Below are positions 44,914 to 53,241 of a DNA stretch of 64,000 nt, piece after piece. Each line of letters starts with the position of its first letter. The stretch's first letter is position 1. Source of the stretch: Devosia sp. (GTDB taxonomy: Bacteria > Pseudomonadota > Alphaproteobacteria > Rhizobiales > Devosiaceae); NCBI RefSeq assembly GCF_025809055.1, contig NZ_CP075529.1, positions 2,901,501 through 2,965,500 on the forward strand. Direction: 5' to 3'. The notes under the pieces were generated by a model. That model saw only the letters and a program-made list of their open reading frames with translations, ran no database searches and was not told the origin of the DNA. The translations under genes were made by a program, and so were the position numbers.

Positions 44914-45017
44914 TGTCACCCCGGCGCAGGCCGGGGCCCATCTCCAATGCGCTCGACAAACCCAATGGCTCTTGCGGTGCCATCTCAGGTTGGGCCCCGG
45001 CCTGCGCCGGGGTGACA
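44914..45017. repeat. 104-bp palindromic element, family B copy 1 (upstream of GIY-YIG gene)
   Basis: Perfect 27-bp inverted arms lie at 44914-44940 (beginning TGTCACCCCGGCGCAGG) and 44991-45017 (ending CTGCGCCGGGGTGACA). The 50-base centre begins TCTCCAAT and ends ATCTCAGG. The arms are identical in sequence to those of copy 2. It ends 43 bases before the GIY-YIG start. Confidence 0.92.
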
Positions 45018-45060
45018 TCCGGTTTGTGTTGAAGCAGTGTGCGTCCCCGGGGGACGGCGC

Positions 45061-45345
45061 ATGTATTTCATCTACATGATGGCCAATCGCAAACATGGCA
45101 CGCTCTACACAGGCGTGACCAATGACCTTGTTCGCCGTTGCCACGAGCATCGTGAGGGGCTGGTCGCGGGATTCACCAAAAAGCATGGCTGCACCCTGCT
45201 CGTCTGGTTCGAGCCGCACGACGCCATCGAATTTGCCATCGCCCACGAAAAGCGCCTCAAGAAATGGCATCGAGCGTGGAAAGAGCGTTTGATCGCGGAG
45301 CGCAATCCCGATTGGCGGGACTTGTGGTGGAAGATCAGCGGCTAA
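45061..45345 (+). CDS. GIY-YIG nuclease family protein
   Basis: This 94-residue single-domain GIY-YIG protein of the YhbQ/UPF0213-like size class has the motif pair FIYMM...LYTGVTNDLVRR (the G/Y-I-Y and Y-I/T-G elements and a conserved Arg), then HEHREG and the EKRLKKWHRAWK helix with the conserved Glu/Lys. No DNA-binding domain is fused. ATG 45061 follows GGGGGA. It is tightly bracketed by two copies of the 104-bp palindromic element, which suggests association with, or dependence on, those elements. The nuclease target is unknown. Confidence 0.9.
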   Translation: MYFIYMMANRKHGTLYTGVTNDLVRRCHEHREGLVAGFTKKHGCTLLVWFEPHDAIEFAIAHEKRLKKWHRAWKERLIAERNPDWRDLWWKISG

Positions 45346-45408
45346 GCCAGCGGTGCTGTTGTTGTGCCGGGACATCACCCTTCCACTGCACGTCACGCCA
45401 GCACCCGC

Positions 45409-45512
45409 TGTCACCCCGGCGCAGGCCGGGGCCCATCTCCAATCGGATCAACAAACCCGGTGGATATTGTGGCGATATCTCAGGATGGGCCCCGGCCTGC
45501 GCCGGGGTGACA
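45409..45512. repeat. 104-bp palindromic element, family B copy 2 (downstream of GIY-YIG gene)
   Basis: Arms lie at 45409-45435 and 45486-45512. They are the same 27-bp sequence as copy 1 in the same orientation, around a 50-base centre that shares TCTCCAAT, ACAAACCC and ATCTCAGG with copy 1 but differs elsewhere. It starts 63 bases after the GIY-YIG stop. Confidence 0.92.
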
Positions 45513-45623
45513 GCTGGTGGGTTTCTAGCGCATCCAAACAGGACGTCAGAGCGTGTTCCAATTCACGCACCCCTGCGCAAGAGGATGGTCAAGTGGCAGC
45601 CTTGTCGTCAAGTCCCTGCACAA

Positions 45624-45641
45624 GACTGTCAATAAACAGTC
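45624..45641. promoter_or_regulatory. 6-bp inverted repeat upstream of the islet ORF
   Basis: GACTGT-CAATAA-ACAGTC lies about 95 bases before the start at 45735, in the A/T-richer promoter region of the islet. It may be an operator. Confidence 0.3.
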
Positions 45642-45734
45642 AGATCGTCCAAAAATGTCTATCAGACAAAAGTGACATCTATCTTGACTTTGCTGGCGGT
45701 ATCGGCAAGGGTTCTACCAGAAAGGGGAATCGCC

Positions 45735-46289
45735 ATGCCCGACCAGACGCGTGCTGACCTGCTGGACTTTTTGGAGTACCTCGCAAAAAAGGGCCTGATG
45801 AACCCTACTACTGCACGTTCTCGCAAAGCAGCAGCCAGCGCCGTACTTGGCATTCTGTCGGATGAAGAGGCCGCAGATCTTAGCTCCTTGAACCTTGATG
45901 ACGTCATGCATCGGTTCCACAATTTAAACGGGACAAAATTTACGCCGGATAGTTTGGCTACTTATAAAAGTCGAACTAAGTCGGCTATTGACGATTTCCT
46001 TAGGTACAAGAAGAACCCGTTGGCCTTTCGAGTTGCTACTCCCGCTGGTACGCGCGCGGCCCGGGCGAAGGCAGCGAACAATGTTCCAGATAACAAGCAG
46101 GTGGCTGCGCCATTACCCGCTGCTATCGAGAATAGGTCATCATCACCTGTGGTAGACAACATACTGCCGATCCAGATACGGGCAGATTTGGCCGTGTACA
46201 TTCAGGGGTTGCCATTCGACCTAACAAAAGCCGAGGCCAACAAAATTGCCAAGGTTGTGATGGCGATGGCATTGGAGGTTTCAGAATGA
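45735..46289 (+). CDS. Core-binding-domain-like protein of unknown function
   Basis: The 184-residue product has an N-terminal segment (LLDFLEYLAKKGLMNPTTARSRKAAASAV ... SLATYKSRTKSAIDDFLRYK) that resembles the SAM-like, core-binding domain of tyrosine recombinases. The catalytic domain is absent. A spacer leads to a conserved-looking C-terminus (ILPIQIRADLAVYIQGLPFDLTKAEANKIAKVVMAMA). ATG 45735 follows AAAGGGGAA. A/T content and codon choice (AAA, ATA, ACT, TTT) differ from the neighbours, so it was probably acquired. Function unknown; DNA binding is a guess. Confidence 0.6.
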   Translation: MPDQTRADLLDFLEYLAKKGLMNPTTARSRKAAASAVLGILSDEEAADLSSLNLDDVMHRFHNLNGTKFTPDSLATYKSRTKSAIDDFLRYKKNPLAFRVATPAGTRAARAKAANNVPDNKQVAAPLPAAIENRSSSPVVDNILPIQIRADLAVYIQGLPFDLTKAEANKIAKVVMAMALEVSE

Positions 46290-46345
46290 GGAGAGTCTAG
46301 AGCCTCGACGATAGTCGACCGGCGTCGGGGCAAGGACAAATAGGA

Positions 46346-46486
46346 AAGGCCGCTACACCAGCCCGTGGAAAGGAAGGTAGCGGCCTTGAATCGGAAGCAA
46401 ATGCACCCGAGGCGGACGACATAAAGTCGCCCGTCTCACAGGTAACTCACACTCGCGAGTGTGTCCAATCAAACCAAACGTGAGAC
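46346..46486. ncRNA. Structured noncoding stretch ahead of the 47-residue ORF
   Basis: Three structures lie in tandem. An 11-bp stem AAGGCCGCTAC (46346-46356) / GTAGCGGCCTT (46377-46387) has a 20-base loop. CACACTCGCGAGTGTG (46448-46463) is a perfect palindrome. GTCTCAC (46433-46439) pairs with GTGAGAC (46480-46486) around that palindrome. The last arm lies 7 bases before the ATG at 46494 and could mask its ribosome-binding region. Whether this is a leader or a separate small RNA is not decidable. Confidence 0.4.
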
Positions 46487-46493
46487 TTAAAAC

Positions 46494-46637
46494 ATGGCTA
46501 TCAAGCAATCTTCCAACAAGACTGCCTCTTTGGCATCCAAGGTACTCTCAGGGTCCATCAAGCCCACTGCAGCGCAGACCAAGTCGCTAGCAGCGTCAGT
46601 GCTGAGTCAGGATGAAGTCAAAGGCAAGCGCCGCTAA
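46494..46637 (+). CDS. Small Ser/Ala/Lys-rich protein (47 residues)
   Basis: The start is ATG 46494 (MAIKQSSNKTASLASKVLSG); the end is DEVKGKRR. It is built of two similar units, TASLASKVLSG and TKSLAASVLSQ, i.e. an internal repeat of a T-x-S-L-A-x-x-V-L-S motif. The basic tail could bind nucleic acid. Small proteins with repeated SLAxSxLS units occur in many bacteria. It follows the core-binding-like gene by about 200 bases and may be its partner. Function unknown. Confidence 0.55.
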   Translation: MAIKQSSNKTASLASKVLSGSIKPTAAQTKSLAASVLSQDEVKGKRR

Positions 46638-46643
46638 TGCGCT

Positions 46644-46669
46644 GGCAGGGCCGATTGTTCGGTCCTGCC
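46644..46669 (+). terminator. Strong hairpin after the small ORF
   Basis: GGCAGGGCCGA (46644-46654) pairs with TCGGTCCTGCC (46659-46669), with one G-U pair and the loop TTGT. It starts six bases after the stop. There is no U-run, so termination may be factor-assisted. It also lies just past the end of the convergent polA. Confidence 0.5.
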
Positions 46670-46696
46670 AAACGTCCCGCGAGCGTAGATTTCTCG

Positions 46697-49618
46697 TCAG
46701 TGCGCCTCATCCCAGTTCTTCGCCGCATGGGCATCGACCTGGATCGGCACCGTCAGCCGAACGGCCGGTTCTGCCGCGCCTTCCATCACCCGTTTGATCA
46801 CCGGGATCGCCTGATCTTCCGTGCCTTCGGGCACTTCAAAGATCAGTTCGTCATGGACCTGCAGCAGCATGTCGGCTTCGACGCCCGCTTTTTTCAGTTC
46901 CGGCTCCATGCGGATCATGGCGCGGCGGATGATGTCGGCGGCTGAGCCCTGGATGGGGGCGTTGATCGAGGCGCGTTCGACGAAGGCGCGTTCGCTCGGA
47001 TTGCCGGAATTGGCATTGGGGAACTGGATCTTGCGGCCGAACAGGGTGGTGACATGGCCATCGGCCTTCACCTTCACCTTCTGGGCGTCCATATAGTCCT
47101 TGATGCCCGGGAAGCGCTCGAAATAGGTCTTGATATAGTCCCCGGCAACGCCGCGCTCGATGCCCAATTGGTTGGCGAGGCCGAAGGCGGAAATGCCATA
47201 GATGATGCCGAAATTGATGGCCTTGGCCCGGCGGCGCACGTCCGAGGGCATGCCTTCGACCGGCACGTTGAACATTTCGCTCGCCGTCATGGCGTGAATG
47301 TCGAGGCCTTCCTCGAAGGCATCCTTGAGCGCCCCGATATCGGCGATATGGGCGAGGACGCGCAACTCGATCTGCGAATAGTCGGCCGAAATCAGCACCT
47401 TGCCCTCGGGCGCGACGAAGGCCGAGCGGATCTTGCGGCCATCCTCGGTGCGGACCGGGATGTTCTGCAGGTTCGGATCGTTTGACGAGAGGCGCCCGGT
47501 CAGCACCGAAGCCTGGCTATAGGAGGTGTGAACCCGGCCGGTGCGGGCGTTGATATAGGTGGGCAGGGCATCGGTATAGGTGCCCTTGAGTTTGGTGAGC
47601 TGGCGCCAATCGACAATGGTGCGGGCGAGTGGAATACCCTTCAGGGCCAGGTCTTCGAGCACGTCGGCTCCGGTGGACCAGGCGCCGGTCTTGGTCTTGG
47701 TGCCGCCTTCGAGCCCCATCTTGTCGAAGAGGATTTCGCCCAGTTGCTTGGGCGAGCCGAGATTGAAACTCTGCCCGGCCAGTTCATGCGCCTCGGCCTC
47801 GAAAGCGGCGGCGCGCTGGGCGAAATCGCCCGAAAGGCGGGCGAGAATCTGCCGGTCGACGGTGATGCCGCGCGCTTCCATGCGGGCGAGCACGGGGGCC
47901 AGCGGCCGCTCGATGGTTTCATAGAGCGTGGTGGCATTTTCCGCCGCCAGCCGGGGCTTCAGCACATGCCAGAGGCGCAGGGTAATATCGGCATCCTCGG
48001 CGGCATATCGGGCGGCCGCATCGATCTCGAGCTGGTCGAAACTCTTCTGGTTCTTGCCGGTGCCGGCAAGCTCGGCAAAGGTGATGGTCTTGTGGTCGAG
48101 CCAGTGATCGGCGAGCACGTCCATGCCATTGTAGCGCGGGCCATCCAGCGCATAGGAGATGAGCATGGTGTCATCGATCGGCGCCATTGCGACGCCGTAG
48201 CGCGCCAGCACTTCCATGTCATATTTGACGTTCTGGCCGATCTTGAGGATGGCCGGATCGGGCAGCACGCGCTTGAGGGCTTCGAGCACGAAACCGATGG
48301 GCAATTGCCCCTCGACCAGCCCGCCCCCGTTGAGGAGGTCGCCGGGCTTGGCGTGGCCGACCGGAATATAGCAGCCTTCCCCGATTTCGGTTGACAGGCA
48401 GACGCCGACGAGATCGGCGGTCTGCGGATCGAGCCCGGTGGTCTCGGTGTCGATGGCGACCAGGCCCTTGTCCACGATCTTGCCGATCCAGCGCTCGAGC
48501 TGGTCGGGCGTGGTGACGATTTCATAGGCGTCGTAATTGACCGGGATGGCCTTGACGCGGGCATGTTCCTCGGCGGCGTGGCGGGCCGGGCCGGTGCCGG
48601 GCAAAACGCCGGCGGCGAGCTTGGCCTTGGCGACGGAGAGCGAGGTGGACTTTTCCGGCGCGCCGGGAACGGGCTTGTCCTTGTTGGCGGCCAGCTCCGC
48701 ATCGGGCTCGAAATCATCCGGATTGGCTTCAAGCAGGGTGGCAAGGCGCTTGGTGATGGTGGCAAATTCCATCGCCTTCAGGAACGGGAACAGCGCCGAA
48801 GGGCTCATCGGCTGGCGCACGAGGCCATCGAGATCGATCTCGACCGGCACCTTTTGCGACAGGGTGACCAATTGCTTGGAAATGCGGGCCAGATCGGCAT
48901 TGTCGATCAGCTTCTGCCGGCGCGCGGGCTGCTTGATCTCCTCGGCATGGGCGAGCAGGTTTTCGAGATCCCCATAGGTATTGATGAGCTCGGCCGCCGT
49001 CTTGACGCCAATGCCCGGCACGCCCGGGACATTGTCGACGCTGTCGCCGCACAGGGCCTGCACGTCGATGACCTTGTCGGGGGTGACGCCGAACTTGGTG
49101 AACACCTCATCGGGCCCGATCCAGCGCAGCGGCGGCTGGCCGGGGCGGGGGATGGTATCGAGCAGGCGGATCGAGCCATCCGGCTCGACCAATTGCATCA
49201 GGTCCTTGTCGGAGGAGGCAATGGTGACCTTGAAGCCGGCGTCGCGCGCCATGACCGCATAGGTGGCCATGATGTCGTCGGCCTCCCAGCCCTCCATTTC
49301 GATGGAGGGGATGGAAAAGGCGCGGGTGGCCGAGCGGGTCAGGGGGAACTGCGGCACCAACTCTTCGGGCGCGGGCGGGCGCTGGGCCTTGTATTGGGGA
49401 TAGAGGTCGTCGCGGAAGGTCTTGCCCTTGGCGTCGAAAATCACCGCCATATGGGTGGGGGCCTCGTCCGCGTCCATGTCCTGGGTCAGCTTGAACAGCA
49501 TGTTGCAGAACCCCTGCACACAGCCCACCGGCAGCCCGTCCGATTTCCGGCTCAGCGGGGGCAGGGCGTGGAAGGCGCGGAAAATATAGCCCGAGCCATC
49601 GACGAGCAGCAGGTGCAT
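46697..49618 (-). CDS. polA: DNA polymerase I
   Basis: This 973-residue three-domain enzyme has a 5'-3' exonuclease at about 1-290 (LLLVDGSGYIFRAFHAL, VQALCGDSVDNVPGVPGIG). The 3'-5' proofreading domain at about 370-570 has intact acidic residues (AIDTETTGLD). The polymerase domain occupies the rest (motif A ADYSQIELRVLAH, motif B RRRAKAINFGIIYG, motif C LQVHDELIFE). ATG 49618 (MHLLLVDGSG) is the standard start. It functions in gap filling and Okazaki-fragment maturation. Confidence 0.96.
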   Translation of the reverse strand: MHLLLVDGSGYIFRAFHALPPLSRKSDGLPVGCVQGFCNMLFKLTQDMDADEAPTHMAVIFDAKGKTFRDDLYPQYKAQRPPAPEELVPQFPLTRSATRAFSIPSIEMEGWEADDIMATYAVMARDAGFKVTIASSDKDLMQLVEPDGSIRLLDTIPRPGQPPLRWIGPDEVFTKFGVTPDKVIDVQALCGDSVDNVPGVPGIGVKTAAELINTYGDLENLLAHAEEIKQPARRQKLIDNADLARISKQLVTLSQKVPVEIDLDGLVRQPMSPSALFPFLKAMEFATITKRLATLLEANPDDFEPDAELAANKDKPVPGAPEKSTSLSVAKAKLAAGVLPGTGPARHAAEEHARVKAIPVNYDAYEIVTTPDQLERWIGKIVDKGLVAIDTETTGLDPQTADLVGVCLSTEIGEGCYIPVGHAKPGDLLNGGGLVEGQLPIGFVLEALKRVLPDPAILKIGQNVKYDMEVLARYGVAMAPIDDTMLISYALDGPRYNGMDVLADHWLDHKTITFAELAGTGKNQKSFDQLEIDAAARYAAEDADITLRLWHVLKPRLAAENATTLYETIERPLAPVLARMEARGITVDRQILARLSGDFAQRAAAFEAEAHELAGQSFNLGSPKQLGEILFDKMGLEGGTKTKTGAWSTGADVLEDLALKGIPLARTIVDWRQLTKLKGTYTDALPTYINARTGRVHTSYSQASVLTGRLSSNDPNLQNIPVRTEDGRKIRSAFVAPEGKVLISADYSQIELRVLAHIADIGALKDAFEEGLDIHAMTASEMFNVPVEGMPSDVRRRAKAINFGIIYGISAFGLANQLGIERGVAGDYIKTYFERFPGIKDYMDAQKVKVKADGHVTTLFGRKIQFPNANSGNPSERAFVERASINAPIQGSAADIIRRAMIRMEPELKKAGVEADMLLQVHDELIFEVPEGTEDQAIPVIKRVMEGAAEPAVRLTVPIQVDAHAAKNWDEAH

Positions 49619-49837
49619 GGGACGATTCCTCTTGTATCTTGGCGGCAAGTCTATCGGTTCGGGGCCCAGGATGGCACCCAAAATTGCGCTTATGTGTCAG
49701 TAGGATTGTTCGCGCGCAGAGGGGCGAGAAATGTGTATGGACCCAAACTCGCCACTTTCGTAGGCTAGGGCATAGACTTGCTCAAGAACGTGGCTTGGCG
49801 CGTTCTCCAACCGGCTGCGGCAGCCGAAAGGGTCCCC

Positions 49838-50215
49838 GTGATCACCCCCGGACGTTCACCTGCAACCATTCTGGTGGTTGATGACGACGCGCTGATTACG
49901 CTCGACACCGTCGCCCTGCTCGGCGAGATGGGGCACGAGGCGATCGAGGCCTATTCGGGCCGCGAAGCGCTGGACATCCTGAGCAAGCGCGATGGCATCA
50001 ACCTGATGATCACCGACTATTCCATGCCCGACATGACCGGCCTGCAACTGGTCGCAGCGGCGCGCCAGACCCATCCCTGTCTGCGCGTACTGCTGGCCAC
50101 CGGCTATGCCGAATTGCCCGAAGGCGAGGACGTGGACCTGCCGCGGCTGGAAAAGCCCTATCGCGAGGACGATCTGGCCCGCCAGATCAACGAGCTGCTG
50201 ACTGCGGCTGGTTAA
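49838..50215 (+). CDS. Single-domain response regulator
   Basis: This 125-residue receiver-only protein has TILVVDDDALITLDTVALL with the acidic pair, phospho-acceptor Asp in MITDYSMPDMTG, Thr/Ala in LLATGYAEL and Lys in RLEKPYR. This sub-type (ITDYxMPxMTG) resembles receivers paired with HWE-type kinases. No kinase is adjacent. GTG 49838 follows AAAGGG; in-frame alternatives upstream add about 20 residues. Its stop is followed within five bases by a MITE-like repeat. Confidence 0.8.
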   Translation: MITPGRSPATILVVDDDALITLDTVALLGEMGHEAIEAYSGREALDILSKRDGINLMITDYSMPDMTGLQLVAAARQTHPCLRVLLATGYAELPEGEDVDLPRLEKPYREDDLARQINELLTAAG

Positions 50216-50220
50216 ATCGC

Positions 50221-50370
50221 TTCACGGTTGAACTGAAACGACGGGGCTTCTCCCTTCTCCGTTGAGGGGTTCACGCTCGCGTTCCTGCCGAGAGGCTTCA
50301 CCCCTCACCCCACCCCTCTCCCCTGAGGGGCGAGGGGGCGATGGAGGCGATGGTTCAGATCACAGGTGAA
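50221..50370 (+). repeat. MITE-like repeat, family A copy 3
   Basis: This 150-bp element begins TTCACGGTTGAACTGAAAC and ends GGTTCAGATCACAGGTGAA, the imperfect complement. It shares GAGGGGTTCAC, CGCGTTC, TGCCGAGAGG and CTCTCCCCTGAGGGGCGAG with copies 1 and 2 and lacks one internal hairpin half. It begins five bases after the response-regulator stop. Confidence 0.8.
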
Positions 50371-50427
50371 ACTCTCTAGGACGTCTTGCCGCCGGGGTGG
50401 CGGGGCGAAGCGTAGGCTTCTCCCCCG

Positions 50428-50722
50428 ACCTCGTGGTTCGACAAGCTCACCATGAGGTCTCCCTAGGTTCGCCTGTGTGACTCCACCATATTTTTTTTGC
50501 AAAGGCGGGAATCCGCCCACAATGTCATTCCCGCGAAAGCGGGAACCTCCGTTTCAGAAACAGGGCCTCATCGGGGGCGAAGCCTAGACCTCACTCTGAA
50601 CCTGTCGAGGGACGCGGGTTTGGCGCTGATGCCTCAGCGCGCTCGACCTCGTGGTTCGACAAGCGCACCATGAGGTCTCCTCTGCCCGTCGGCAATAGGA
50701 TCCCGGCCTGCGCCGGGCTGAC
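50428..50722. repeat. Cluster of short palindromic repeats (three kinds)
   Basis: This ~300-base stretch has no gene. It holds two copies of a 35-bp unit starting ACCTCGTGGTTCGACAAGC (50428-50462 and 50646-50680, one mismatch), with complementary ends CCTCGTGG/CCATGAGG. It also has one TTCCCGC-GAAA-GCGGGAA hairpin (50528-50545) and one half-unit of family B (CCCGGCCTGCGCCGGGCTGACA region, 50702-50722). A run of eight T lies near 50490. With copy 3 of family A, the whole 50216-50767 gap is repeats. Confidence 0.75.
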
Positions 50723-50767
50723 ATGGGGCGGGGCGGCATGGTGCTGGCCGCCCATCGGGAGAGGCCG

Positions 50768-51349
50768 TCAGCGCAGGCCGCTTTTTTCCAAGAGGCCGAG
50801 GCGCTTGGCGTCGTAATAGTAGCCGCGGGCATAGAACTGCACGGCGCGGTCGTCATTGCCGCCGGCGGTCATATAGGCGCCTGCGAGATACCGCACGGCA
50901 AAGCGCAGATTGGTCTCGGCATCGAGCAGGCCATTGGCATCGCCCGAATAGCCCATGCCGCGCGCGGTGGCGTGGCTGATCTGCATCAGGCCCCAATAGG
51001 GACCGTTGCGGGCGGCCGGATTGTAGTTGCTTTCCCGCACGATGACGCGGCGCACCAGATGCTCGGGCACGCTGTATTGCGCCGAATAGTGGGCAATGAG
51101 CCCATCGAGCGTCCCGCGCTCGGAGCCGGTATAGCCCATGAGCAGGCCGGTGGGCGCCTGCGGCACGGCGGCCGCCTTGGGGACATAACCGGCCGGAGTG
51201 GCGGCAACAGGCGCGAAGGAGGCAATGGCCGTGGTCGCAACTTCGGCGGAGCGATTGCCCGGAAGCGGTTTGACGCCGGCCATGGAGCATCCCGCCAGCA
51301 CCAGAGCCAAGGCGGCAGTGCCCGCCAGCGTCACGGAACGGTCTGTCAT
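50768..51349 (-). CDS. Lytic transglycosylase, SLT-type lipoprotein
   Basis: This 193-residue protein has a lipoprotein signal (MTDRSVTLAGTAALALVLAGC, lipobox LAGC). The C-terminal SLT domain has catalytic Glu in VIVRESNYNP, ARNGPYWGLMQIS, and YLAGAY. It would cleave peptidoglycan at the outer-membrane inner face. ATG 51349 starts the lipoprotein signal; the longer frame would place it internally, so it is rejected. Divergent from the PEBP-like gene. Confidence 0.88.
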   Translation of the reverse strand: MTDRSVTLAGTAALALVLAGCSMAGVKPLPGNRSAEVATTAIASFAPVAATPAGYVPKAAAVPQAPTGLLMGYTGSERGTLDGLIAHYSAQYSVPEHLVRRVIVRESNYNPAARNGPYWGLMQISHATARGMGYSGDANGLLDAETNLRFAVRYLAGAYMTAGGNDDRAVQFYARGYYYDAKRLGLLEKSGLR

Positions 51350-51551
51350 CCACGGGTGCCTTTCAGCCGGATAGAAGGGTGATGATCGGCCACTAGGCCA
51401 CAATCACGGCGGCTTGATGGCGAAAGCGCGGCGCCGCGTCAATTGCCGCTTGAGCAAAACTGTGACCCGCCAGCCAGCAAGATTGAACCGATTTCGACAG
51501 GACTCCGCGCGTGTGCGCCGCTAGGCTTTCCCCCAGATGGGAGACCGAGAC

Positions 51552-52067
51552 ATGCAGACCCGCACCAGGATTGCCGCCACCCTTGCCACGATCGTGGCTG
51601 GCCTTGCGATATCGGCCATGCCGGTCCTGGCCGAGATGACGATCCGCATCGGCGCGCCCTGGGACGGCAAGACCGTTCCCGCCGATCAGGTCTGTGGGCT
51701 GCAGGGCGGGGACGGCAGCACGCCACCCTTCTCGATCAGCGGCCTGCCCGCCCAGACCACCGCGATCCAGATCGAATATAATGACATTTCCTATGTGCCC
51801 ATGGCCTTCAACGGCGGCCATGGGGTCATCGAATATGCGGTGAGCGGCGAGGGCGCCGACCTGCCGGTGCTGCCGGCCATGACGGCCGACCTGCCCCCGG
51901 GCGCCAGTCTGGTCTCGGCCGGCCGGGGCAGCGGCCAATATGCCTCGGACGGCTATATGCCACCCTGTTCCGGCGGGCGCGGGCACCGCTATCAGGCGCT
52001 GGTCAAGGCCATGGGCGCCGATGGGGCGGTTCTGGAGTCCCAACGCGTCGAAATGGGCCTATACTGA
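51552..52067 (+). CDS. Secreted PEBP-like (YbhB/YbcL-type) protein
   Basis: The 171-residue product has signal peptide RIAATLATIVAGLAISAMPVLA. The mature part has the phosphatidylethanolamine-binding-protein pattern: STPPFSISGLPAQTTAIQIEYND and the late YMPPCSGGRGHRYQALVKA (PP...G-x-GHRY). Some classic PEBP residues (DPD, HW) are missing, so this is a divergent member. ATG 51552 follows GGGAGACC. It precedes the AraC gene by 14 bases, likely one unit. Function unknown. Confidence 0.65.
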   Translation: MQTRTRIAATLATIVAGLAISAMPVLAEMTIRIGAPWDGKTVPADQVCGLQGGDGSTPPFSISGLPAQTTAIQIEYNDISYVPMAFNGGHGVIEYAVSGEGADLPVLPAMTADLPPGASLVSAGRGSGQYASDGYMPPCSGGRGHRYQALVKAMGADGAVLESQRVEMGLY

Positions 52068-52081
52068 ACAGAGCCCGAGCC

Positions 52082-52999
52082 ATGAACGCCATTTTGCCCA
52101 TTGAACCCGACAGTGTCTGTCTTCCCGATATCCTGACCGGCCAGGCGGGGCTGGTGGACGTTCTCGTCTATGACCATTGCGGCGGGGCGACCGGCGCCCG
52201 CAGCCGCGTGCGCTTTTCTACCCATGCGCTGGCGCTGGTGCTGAGCGGCAGCAAGGTTTTGATCGACGGGGAGCGGGTGGAGCATCTGGTGGCAGGCGAC
52301 CTCATCGCCTATGCGCCGGGCAATGTGCTGTCCACCGCGCTCAACGAGAAGGCGGCGCCCTATCGCAGTGTCATCCTGTTTTTTAACCAAGCCGAACTGG
52401 CCGCGTTCCTGGCCAAATATGTGGTGACACCCGCAAGGCCGGGCCGCGGCAGCTTTGCCAATCTGGGCCCGGTTCCCGATGCGGCCCGGCGGGCCATGGT
52501 CGCGGCGGCTGGACGCGACGGCGGCCATGAACTGTCCCCGGCTATGGCGCGCCTCACCCTCGAACAGGTGCTGCTGGCGCTTCTGGAGCACTATGGACCG
52601 CGGGCCTTCGCCCTGTTCCATCGCCCCAAGGGACGCGCCATCGAGCGGCTGAAACGGGTGGTCGAGGCCCATTGGCAGGCCAATCTGACATTGCCGGAAC
52701 TGGCATTTCTGTGCGGAATGAGCCTGTCCACTTTCAAGCGCAGTTTTGTGCTCGCCTATGGGCAAGCGCCGGGCCGCTGGCTGACGGGGCGCAAGCTGGA
52801 CCGCGCCATGCGCCTGATGGTCGAGGGGCGCCGGGCCTCGGAAGTCTATGACCTTGTGGGTTACTCCAACCATTCGGTGTTTTCGCAGAGCTTTCGCAAG
52901 CATTTCGGGGTGACCCCCAGCCAGGTCCAGGCTCGGTCCGGCCCTGTGCCGGGGGGCGAACCGGGCGTCCGGCGCCGGCGGGAAAACGCCGCCGGCTAA
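52082..52999 (+). CDS. AraC family transcriptional regulator
   Basis: This 305-residue protein has an N-terminal cupin-like sensing domain (FSTHALALVLSGSKVLIDGERVEHLVAGDLIAYAPG). The C-terminal double HTH follows (ANLTLPELAFLCGMSLSTFKRSFVLAYG; ASEVYDLVGYSNHSVFSQSFRKHFGVTPSQ). The second helix-turn-helix has the canonical GY...S-F-S-x-x-F-x-K-x-F-G-x-x-P-S. It lies 14 bases after the PEBP-like gene. Ligand unknown. Confidence 0.9.
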   Translation: MNAILPIEPDSVCLPDILTGQAGLVDVLVYDHCGGATGARSRVRFSTHALALVLSGSKVLIDGERVEHLVAGDLIAYAPGNVLSTALNEKAAPYRSVILFFNQAELAAFLAKYVVTPARPGRGSFANLGPVPDAARRAMVAAAGRDGGHELSPAMARLTLEQVLLALLEHYGPRAFALFHRPKGRAIERLKRVVEAHWQANLTLPELAFLCGMSLSTFKRSFVLAYGQAPGRWLTGRKLDRAMRLMVEGRRASEVYDLVGYSNHSVFSQSFRKHFGVTPSQVQARSGPVPGGEPGVRRRRENAAG

Positions 53000-53241
53000 G
53001 GCACCTCCGCCGATGGTGCTTTGGGCCAATCGGGCAGGCCCTTGCCATCAAATCGCCCCGGCGCAGGTTTACATGGCGCCCCCATGCCCTACATTGGGTA
53101 TTCGCCGTCGCGCGCCTGCTGGTGCTGTCCTTCAGTATCCGGCGCCCCTGCAGCCACCCCCATTGGTGCGCCTGCTGCGCGGCCCTTGCTGAGAGCCTTC
53201 CCCACGCGAAGGCGCAGAAAAAATTCCGAAAGGACACGCCC

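Noticed and set aside
43991..45512. CRISPR array among the repeats at 44-45.5 kb
   Set aside because: Repeats are long palindromes with unequal spacing and only two or three copies; no cas genes.
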